This document shows positions 57,045-64,000 of a stretch of DNA of 64,000 nt, one piece after another. The DNA is taken from positions 6,988,849 through 7,052,848 of the forward strand of contig NC_134522.1 of NCBI RefSeq assembly GCF_027942865.1. Direction: 5' to 3'. The translations under genes and the position numbers were made by a program. This DNA is from Odontesthes bonariensis (lineage: Eukaryota; Chordata; Actinopteri; Atheriniformes; Atherinopsidae). The notes beneath the pieces were generated by a model. It saw nothing but the letters and a program-made list of their open reading frames with translations, was not told where the DNA came from and ran no database searches. Each line of letters opens with the position of its first letter. Position 1 is the stretch's first letter.

Positions 57045-60000
57045 GGTTTGTTTTTATTTAAATTTATTTAATTTTTATGTATTTTCCTTTTCCCTTTCAA
57101 AGAACCCACAACTTTATCAGTTCTTTACCGATTGCTTTTGTTTGTGTGTATTGCATTGAGGCTGAGACATTAATCAGCTTTACATAATACGTAATGTGTC
57201 TTTGAACATACATTTGGGTTGTTTTTGGACCACACAACAAGGACTTTCTGTCTTCAAGAGACTTTATTCCTTTATATTAGGTGGACACTTACAGAGCTCA
57301 TGCTTTCAGGGGAGACTTTCTATGTTATTTCAGTTTGTGCCTTGGGTTTGGGGTTGTTGTGTGTTTGTATAAAAGAACAAAACCTTAATAAAGAAATGTT
57401 TTTAAAAAAAGTATATAAAGGGTGTGTTCTTACCCCCAGGTGACAGCTACAGCATTGGAGGACATGAGCTCTTTAGGCGTCATTACGGTCAAATAGCTCA
57501 CGTTCACCAGCAGATACAAGCCGGTCACCAGAAAGATGGCAATCAGCAGCGCTCTGGGAAGATTCACCTGTGAAAGGAAGAGCAGTGAGTAACTGTTTTT
57601 TCTGCTTTCTACCCAAATGTTTGGTCAAATATGACTTTAATGCAGTTTCTGAAACAAAAACAGTCACCTGCTAAACAGCTACTACCTTCTTATCCATATT
57701 TATTTTGGATAAATGAGATAAATCTTAGACAGCAGTTTGGAGGACTTTTATTTGAGCAACTGAAGTGGATGTTAACAGTTAAATCTTCTTAAACTCTCCA
57801 TGAAATCAGTGTTTTTATACAACCTGTCTTCTGTACATCACCTGCACACGTGTGCTGATACAAAAAAAAGCTTTGCAGGCGTTATAAACTGTATTTTAAA
57901 GTTGTTTTAAAGTGTTGAAGAGTGAGCCTGCATCCAGCTGTGGATATCTGTCCTCTAGCTTGTAAATATGAGGAGACTAAATGCTTTCACAGGGACTTAA
58001 AAACAAACTTCTGTTGATCGATTGTCTTCCTCTGCTTCGGCACGTTTCATTAAGTTTCATGTTTTTCTTTATTTTATTCACGGTTTTTACATTATTAGCC
58101 GATTTTACAGCCCAGTCTCACCGCAAATGCGAATAAGTCAGAAAAATAATTACATAGAGTAACACTGTGTCCCCACATATTGTCAAAAAGTCATGAAAAT
58201 AAAGCATCAAAGTCCCCATTTGGGTTAATTTGCTGCTTCTGTTTAACATTTTACGGACTTCTTGGTTGAAGTTCTGTATTGCGATTTAACTGGTTAGGTC
58301 AACTATTAAGAATTATAACGTTAATATAAAGAAAACATTGCGGTAACATATCTGTTGCATCTTTCTTTGTTTTAATTTAATTGGAATCATTTAGATTTAA
58401 GTTTGGTTTCATTGAGACACTGAGGCTTTCTTTCCCTGATTTTGCCGTAAAAACATGCTTTCTATCTACATTTTCACATGTCAGGATGACTAATCTCAAT
58501 GATAGGATAACAACATTGTTAGGAAACACATCTCATCACAGTCAGGATAACAATTACAATCATAAAAAACAAGATAATTTCTTCTTATCAAACCCTGAGT
58601 GCCCTCGGATAACTTCTGACACTTTGCAATGCCGACACTTTGATAAGTATGTTTGTTTAAGTTCTGTTTTAAAAAGCATTTTTGACAGTACAGACACTAT
58701 CTCTGTCTTTATCCTTCTTATCCTTCCTTTATATCTTTATCACCTCACCTGGAAGAAAGTAAAGTTAAGACCCTCACAGTCTCACCTCTGGTCTCTTAAG
58801 CTCCTCAGTTACATGATTTAAGTTGTACCAGCCGGCATAAGACCAGAGTCCTTGAAAGAAACCCATTCCTAAAGCACTCACAGAGTAGTGAGTCCCTTTA
58901 AAAGAGTTCTCAACATTCAAGTTTTCCACAATAATAGCGCTGCTCTGTGAGATCTCCACCATCCCACCGATTACAATGACTGTCAGCGCTATAACTTTGG
59001 CCACCAAGAAGATCACTTGGACTCTGACGGCAAGGCGGACGTTCAAGATGTTGACTGTAGCGACGACCACAATCATGACAGCGGCGGTGCATTTCACAGC
59101 CAGCTCAGGAGGCTGACAGCCGGGGTAAAAGGGTGCCATGGCGTACTCTGCGATGCTTATTGCCATTGCAGCGATGCTGAAAGGTTTCACCACCAGGATA
59201 AAAGTGACCGCTGCAAAGAAGGCAGGGCACGGGCCATAGATCCTCAGTATGTAGATGAAATCCCCACCAGATTCAGGGATGACGGTCCCCAGCTCGGTGT
59301 AGGACAGCGCAGCAAACATTGCCACAACTCCCGAGAGAGCCCAGATCACCAGGCTCGCTCCGGGGCTTCCCACGTACGCCATAACAAACTGAGGGGACAT
59401 GAATATGCCGGACCCGATCATGGTTCCAGAAACCAGTGCCACACCTCCAACCAATCCAATTTCCCTCCTTATTTTCAGAGCTTCGGGTTCTTTGTCCGCC
59501 ATAATGATCCCCTTTTACAGAGCAGAATCCAAAAAGATCAGTAAGTATTCCAGACACTCGACTTGAGCTGTGCATATCAGAGATGGCAGGTTAAACAGTA
59601 ACCGGACTTTAAAAAAAACCAAGCCGTACCTGTAAATGTTTTAACATCCAGCTGTGGATTATAAACTCTCATTACGTAAGCCTTTATCTAGTTATGCATC
59701 TGACAGCACTGGCACACCAACCTCAGCCTTTCCACGAAGAAAAGAGTGAACACAAAGTTTCACAGTTGATGGTACCTACAGGTTCACACTCTTTTTAATG
59801 TGGTCTTCAAATCAAAATCAAATCAAATTTATTTATATAGCACATTTCATGTACAAAACAATTCAAAGTGCTTTACATAAAATAAAAGCATCGCAGCAGG
59901 GAGTGGAAGAAGCATTAAAAATACATAACAGAATATAAAGAGAAACAAATTAAATCATTTAAATGAATTTAAAAACAAGCAACAGTCTAGATAAGTTAAA

Positions 60001-63000
60001 AGATATTTCATGCATAGACACATGAGAACAGAAATGTCTTTAACCTACATTTGGTGAAAGTCTTATAAAGTATATTAGTGCATTTTGACAATCTTACTTC
60101 TGGACGTTTCAGCTCCTCGGTTAAATAATTCAAAGTGTTCCAGCCATCATAGGACCACAGGCCCTGATAGAAAGCAATGCCAATGGAGCTGACACCGACG
60201 TTCGTTCCCTCAAAGGAGTCCTCAAAGTTCTCCGTGTTGCCTCGGAAGAACACCACAACTCCTCCCACGATGATGAGCGTCAGTGCCAGCAGCTTGATTG
60301 CCATGGAAACCACCTGGATGCCAGTGGCCAGGCGGACGCTCAGACAGTTGACGATGGCCAGCGTCAAGATTCCTCCCGCAGCCACACACTTTAAAACCAG
60401 CTGAGGGGGGGCGCAGCCGCTGTAGAAGGGGGCCACGACATATTCGGCGAAGCTCAGGGCGATTCCCGTGGCGCTGGCGGGCCTCATGACAACGACGAAG
60501 CTGAACACAAACATGAAGGCCACGACTTTCCCCACAGTCCGACGCATGTAGATGTACTCCCCGCCGGACTCTGGTATGACGGTGCCCAGCTCAGCATAGC
60601 AGAGCCCCCCCAGCATGGCTATCAGCCCACAGCAGGCCCATATAATGAGGCTGGCCCCAGGGCTGCCGATGGCAAGCAGGACGTACTGAGGGGAGATGAA
60701 GATCCCAGATCCCATCATGGTCCCAGCAATGAAGGACACGGCTCCCATTAGACCCACTTCCCTCTTCAGACTGAGTCTCGGCTCCATTGTTAGATTGTTA
60801 GATCCTGCTGCTTCATGAGAGGAGCTCACACTGCACAGCACAGAGCTCAGAATAACTCTGAGCAACTAGGTAATAAACTCAACAACAGGTGAAATCACCC
60901 TTAAACAGACAATAAATCAAGGAGTGGCACGGCTGTTTGAAACAGCCTCTAATCAAGCTTTCTTTTAGGAGAATCAGAGCAGCTTGTTCTGAGTCAAGCT
61001 GAATGATAGTGACACGTTTTAAAACCCACTCTTTGAAATATTAACAGAGCAAGGACAGACTTATTCTGCATGGCCTGTTGGCCTGACCCACTTTTTACAG
61101 CTCATCTAAACTAAAGGTTGACTGCTATCGACAGACTGCAGCGTGTACCTGCACGCTTTCATCAAGTGACGTACAAGCCTTAAACCATCCTTCATTTATC
61201 CATATACTGCCAGGAAAACAGCAAATCACATTTATCAAATATAAATTGAACTAATGATTATAAATGTAAATAGAGTATTTAAGAAAAAAAGAAGTTTGTA
61301 GACTAATAAACTTTAAAGTGAACCTCTGCTCTGAGCTCCTTTCTCCTCCAACTCAGCCTGAACCCTCTCAGATGAGCTTTCTGTCCTCTCTTTAAGGAGT
61401 CTTCAGGAATAGTTCTCCAGGCTTCTTGAAGGACATCCCAAAGCTCTTCTTTGGATGTGGGCTGCCTTTTGTTGCGTTCTCTGCCAACATGATCCCACAC
61501 TGCTTCAGTAATGTTGAGCTCCGGGCTCTGGGGAGGATTCATCCCTCCATCAGACCTGCTGCCACTGATTTTCAGCCCACTTCTTGTGTCCTTTGGCACA
61601 GCTCAGTCTTTTCTCCCCGTTTCCCTTCCTTAAGAACGGCTTCCTGACAGCCACCCTTCCATGGAGCCCATTTCTAATGAGGCTTGGGCCAACAGCAGAT
61701 GGATCAGCTGAAGGTCCAGATGCATCTCTCAGCTCCTGTGTCAGGTCTTTGCTGGATTTTTTCCTCTTTCTTAAGGACATCACTTTCAGATCCTGTTCAT
61801 CTGCTGTAGATAGTTCTTTAGGCCTGACACTTCTTCTTTTGTCCTCCACTTGTCCAGTTTCCTCAAATGTTTTAAGGACACACTGCACACCATGCTGAGA
61901 TATGCCAAGTTTTCAGCTAACAGCTCTTTGGGAATCATTTTGTTGCTGCAGAAATCCTGTTTTCTGTCTGTCACACTGTGTTATCTTTGCTGTTTTGCAT
62001 AGAAGAAACTAAAGAAATGGGAACAAATGATGTGTCTCTGTGACAGGCTGCTAGTAACAAAGTGCCTAAAGATCTAATTTAAAATGGATTCTTTGCTAAC
62101 ACTGGTTCATCCCTTGAGTTAGGAACCTTTTTTAAGCCTGAATGATTCATAGGTCTGAGTTAAGTGGCTTAACAAACACACTTATTCCTCTGAAAAATGG
62201 TCAGGTTAAAGGACTGGACTGAAAATTACTAAAAAAGCAGCAAATGTCTAAACATAACTTTGAACTATTGTTTAAGATCAGTTAAAAATTAAAGTAAAAT
62301 AAATAGAATATAAAGAAATGAGGGTGGCTCAATACTTTTGTACAGTGCCGTATGATGCATACAGAAACATGATTAGTAGAACATCGATTGTTGATGGATT
62401 TACTGTCATTTTCTCTTTTTTATGATGCGGGTCAGGTCATCACTGAACAGCTAAATCATTCTTTATTTTAGTGCAATAACAAGTAAACCCTCTTACTCAC
62501 CTCTGGACGTTTCAGCTCCTCAGTAACAGAATTCAGATTGTTCCAGCCATCATAGGACCACAGTCCCTGGTAGAAAGCGATACCAATTGGATTGATGCCC
62601 ACATTTGTGTTCTCAAAGGAGTCTTCAAAGCTTGCCGTGTGCCCTCTGATCAGCATCACCACCCCTCCTATTATGATGACCGCCAGGGCCGCAACTTTGG
62701 CCACCATGAAAAACACTTGCACCGACATCGAAAAGCGAACATTCATGCAGTTCACAATAGCCAGAGCTATGATGGCAGCTGCAGCCACGCATTTCACCAG
62801 CACCACCGGAGGCGCGCACTCCGCGTAAAAAGGTGCGACGACATACTGGGCAAAGCTCAGCGAGATGCCAGCAACTCCAGCGGGTCTCACGAACAGCACA
62901 GAGCTGAAGACTAACATGAAGGCGACGACTGGACCGGAAGTTTTGAGGATGTAGACGTACTCGCCCCCAGATTCTTTTATGCAGGTGCCCAGCTCGGCGT

Positions 63001-63202
63001 AGCAGAAAGACACCATTATCACCAGTAAACCACAGCTGGCCCACACCACCAAGCTGGCTCCAGGGCTGCCGATGGAGTAAAGCACCGTCTGCGGGGACAT
63101 AAAGATCCCAGATCCAATCATCGTCCCCGCGATGAGGGACACGGCTCCCATCAGCCCCACATCACGTTTCAGGCTGAGCTTCTGCGCCTTTTCGTCCAGC
63201 AT
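53672..63202 (-). CDS. slc7a9-like: SLC7 (b(0,+)AT-like) heteromeric amino-acid transporter locus with three alternative N-terminal exons
   Basis: Twelve-TM APC-superfamily exchanger, light chain of a heavy-chain/light-chain transporter at the plasma membrane. Five shared exons (57567 to 53672) encode the C-terminal 235 residues with [19 protein letters not shown] and LQLFLEVAP, most like SLC7A9. Three upstream exons (C, B, A; 62501-63202, 60098-60787, 58786-59502) each encode an N-terminal half with the TM1 GSGIF motif, the extracellular Cys that bonds the heavy chain, and the TM6 end TEELKRPE, each followed by an intact phase-0 donor. Full proteins would be 469, 465 or 474 residues (human b(0,+)AT 487). 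The proximal A gene is certain; use of B and C with the same tail is inferred. Confidence 0.85.
53950..54733. mobile_element. TA-flanked MITE with inverted ends, carrying a palindromic minisatellite
   Basis: Ends are inverted copies of TGGAAGCCYGTTTCCGCCAC continuing to about 45 bp, and both are flanked by TA (mariner-type). Between them, about 54000-54690, lies a tandem array of about 21-bp units built on TATCTCATAATTATGAGATA, a perfect 20-bp palindrome, alternating with TCAACTTAG and TTGACTTAG variants. Inserted in the SLC7 intron between shared exons 5 and 6. Confidence 0.85.
54000..54690. repeat. palindromic ~21-bp minisatellite
   Basis: Over 30 units of GTATCTCATAATT followed by ATGAGATA, TCAACTTA or TTGACTTA. 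It leaves a spurious open frame at 53838-54329. Confidence 0.92.
54787..54874 (-). CDS. SLC7 shared exon 5
   Basis: 88 nt encoding [20 protein letters not shown] (TM10) and PELPRPYS. The donor is the weak GTCAGT, and a MITE filled with a palindromic minisatellite starts about 45 nt further downstream in the intron. Confidence 0.9.
54948..55072 (-). CDS. SLC7 shared exon 4
   Basis: 125 nt encoding [20 protein letters not shown] (TM9) and [12 protein letters not shown]. Phases 0 to 2 with a GTGACG donor. Confidence 0.94.
55163..55292 (-). CDS. SLC7 shared exon 3
   Basis: 130 nt encoding [20 protein letters not shown] (TM8) and [17 protein letters not shown]. Phases 2 to 0. Confidence 0.95.
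55300..55940. repeat. fish interspersed repeat (…TATAGCACATTTCATGTAC… type), two pieces
   Basis: The tail motif at 55330-55380 and the block 55615-55900 (AAAGTGCTTTACATAAAA, GCAGGGAGTGGAAGAAGC) match copies at 59808-60050 and, inverted, at 51337-51560. A GATT microsatellite (55670-55686) separates the parts. Lies in the SLC7 intron 2. Confidence 0.7.
56230..57410 (+). mobile_element. L1-type LINE 3' fragment
   Basis: Reading through with frame breaks, 56270-56340 encodes [19 protein letters not shown] and DPDLWLLN, and 56744-56962 encodes [19 protein letters not shown], the C-terminal end of L1 ORF2 in fish. An AT-rich 3' UTR follows to a run of A near 57405. In the SLC7 intron between shared exons 2 and 3. 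Confidence 0.7.
57434..57567 (-). CDS. SLC7 shared exon 2
   Basis: 134 nt encoding [20 protein letters not shown] (TM7) and [20 protein letters not shown], matching [21 protein letters not shown] in b(0,+)AT. Phase 0 in, so all three variable exons can join. Confidence 0.95.
58786..59502 (-). CDS. SLC7 variable exon A (proximal N-terminal half)
   Basis: 239 codons from ATG 59502 to [12 protein letters not shown], donor GTGAGA, phase 0. TM1 has [12 protein letters not shown] (residues 26-37); the heavy-chain disulfide Cys is C129 in [11 protein letters not shown]6 reads [12 protein letters not shown], with Ala223 where b(0,+)AT has Asp233; xCT (SLC7A11) has the similar YAGW. It lies 1.2 kb from the first shared exon and is the default 5' half. 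One large exon replaces the several exons of mammalian SLC7A9, as I recall. Confidence 0.93.
59656..59668 (-). promoter_or_regulatory. TATA-like box upstream of SLC7 exon A
   Basis: On the minus strand GAGTTTATAATCC lies about 155 nt upstream of the exon A start codon. A related GAGTTTATTACC (60868-60878) sits about 80 nt upstream of exon B. These could be separate promoters, one per variable exon; no other support. Confidence 0.3.
59808..60050. repeat. interspersed repeat between SLC7 exons A and B
   Basis: Same family as 55300-55940: TTTATATAGCACATTTCATG then AAAGTGCTTTACATAAAATA. It lies just downstream of the exon B donor. Confidence 0.75.
60098..60787 (-). CDS. SLC7 variable exon B (middle N-terminal half)
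   Basis: 230 codons from ATG 60787 ([15 protein letters not shown]) to TEELKRPE, donor GTAAGA, phase 0, no stops. [12 protein letters not shown] in TM1, C125 in FYSGCAPP, and Asp214 in [12 protein letters not shown], as in b(0,+)AT. The frame stays open upstream to 60865, but the 60787 Met aligns with exon C and is preferred. No C-terminal exons lie between B and A, so B must use the shared exons or be non-productive. Confidence 0.88.
61303..62350 (-). pseudogene. Tc1-like transposon remnant between SLC7 exons B and C
   Basis: Minus-strand frames encode an N-terminal helix-turn-helix part (61550-61974) and the C-terminal [20 protein letters not shown] (61303-61599), split by frameshifts. The right end at 62325-62345 (CAATACTTTTGTACAGTG) is a familiar Tc1 terminus. 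No intact transposase. Confidence 0.8.
62501..63202 (-). CDS. SLC7 variable exon C (distal N-terminal half)
   Basis: 234 codons from ATG 63202 ([16 protein letters not shown]) to TEELKRPE, with a consensus GTGAGT donor in phase 0. The open frame extends upstream only from a GTG, so 63202 is the likely start. [12 protein letters not shown] in TM1, C129 in FYAECAPP, Asp218 in [12 protein letters not shown]. It most resembles exon B. A degenerate Tc1 copy, but no C-terminal exon, lies between C and B. Confidence 0.88.
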
Positions 63203-63239
63203 CGCAGCAGTTACAGACCGTCTGCTGTCTGACACAGCG

Positions 63240-64000
63240 GGGAAAACACTGTAATTGTGTGGCCAAAGTCACTATTGCATAAACACATGAAGTTAATAAT
63301 TATGTGGGCGGTTCATTTTACACACATGCCTGTTTTGCTTAACAGCTTATGTGTTTCTTAAATAAGATAAGTGAAGTCAGTGGTGGCCACATGTGTTTTT
63401 TTTTTTGTTTTTTTTGAAGCTGTGCGTCTTTCTCTTGGTTCAGGCAGTGATGTATTACAGCTGAGTGCCAGCCAATACACAGAATGCTTCAAACTAGCTT
63501 TAAATTCCTCCTTTGGCTTAAAATTCTTGAAATAGTTCAGCAGAAAAGTCAAGTATGGAAGCCCACTGCTGCCAATATCATAAAAAAGTTCCTGCAAGTC
63601 ACTCTCACATGACCATCTCATTATAGTAAATATCTAAAGTAAGTTGGCCGCATTTTTAAAATGTAAATCTGATTAGTTATATATAAAAATAATGATAAAG
63701 AGATAGCATTAGAAAACAACCATTAGACTTACGCAGGCAAAAGAATTTGAACATTCTGACCAAATGTAAACAATGACAAACAAGCATGGCGGACACCCTT
63801 GATGGAGTTGGTTAGCAGACGTAATTAAAGATCCTCATAACTGTGTCAACAACTTTAGAATTAATACACACATGCTGACATGTGTAGCATCCATATTTAC
63901 TTTTTCTCCCATTAAACTGTCATGAATAGGCTTCCATACAGCACTCTCTTAATCAATCTGATTCCATTGTTTCCCGCTATGGTTCTATATCGAGCCATGT
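63240..64000. other. 5' flank of SLC7 exon C, nothing recognised
   Basis: No further N-terminal exon or other gene is visible to the window edge; the region is AT-rich. More variable exons could lie beyond. Confidence 0.4.

Noticed and set aside
60098-63202. Exons B and C as dead partial duplicates
   Set aside because: Both are open throughout, keep donor, phase and signature residues despite clear divergence from each other. Not fully excluded without transcript data.
62501-63235. Start of SLC7 exon C at 63235
   Set aside because: The codon there is GTG, not ATG; the first ATG in frame is 63202 and aligns with exon B.

Overview
This is a piece of a teleost fish genome. It has spliced vertebrate genes with GT-AG introns, no bacterial features, and a dense load of fish-type transposable elements (hAT, Harbinger, Tc1/mariner, TTAA MITEs, a Helentron-type Helitron, LINE tails and a tRNA-derived SINE). 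The species cannot be fixed from the sequence. Exon boundaries were placed by hand from protein similarity recalled from known families, splice dinucleotides and reading-frame phase. No alignment or search was run.

Layout. (1) 352-45167, minus strand: most of zmym4, a nuclear MYM-type zinc-finger protein. I place 23 coding exons, from the start codon at 45167 to the start of the C-terminal DUF3504 region at 352; the rest of the gene lies beyond the left edge. Its introns are packed with transposons, and the roughly 18.5 kb intron 1 holds a damaged Helentron and several nested elements. (2) 47478-52276, plus strand: a complete six-exon adprs (ARH3, ADP-ribosylserine hydrolase) with all metal-ligand motifs, head-to-head with zmym4. 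A 5'-truncated LINE with a 21-bp target duplication sits about 120 bp upstream of its start codon. (3) 53672-63202, minus strand, tail-to-tail with adprs: an SLC7 light-chain amino-acid transporter locus, closest to b(0,+)AT/SLC7A9.

The SLC7 locus is the most striking part. Three intact, diverged, tandem exons (62501-63202, 60098-60787, 58786-59502) each encode an N-terminal half, TM1 to TM6. Each ends at the same protein position with a phase-0 donor. Only one set of five downstream exons (57567 to 53672) encodes the C-terminal half. Any of the three could splice in frame to the shared exons and give transporters of about 474, 465 or 469 residues, as in UGT1A or protocadherin clusters. The exons differ at the TM6 substrate-site residue (Asp in two, Ala in one), which suggests that choice of first exon could change substrate.

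A second candidate novelty is in zmym4. A 432-nt phase 1-1 exon (7407-7838) carries a piggyBac-transposase-type C-terminal zinc ribbon, apparently exonised between the MYM fingers and the Pro-Val-rich region.
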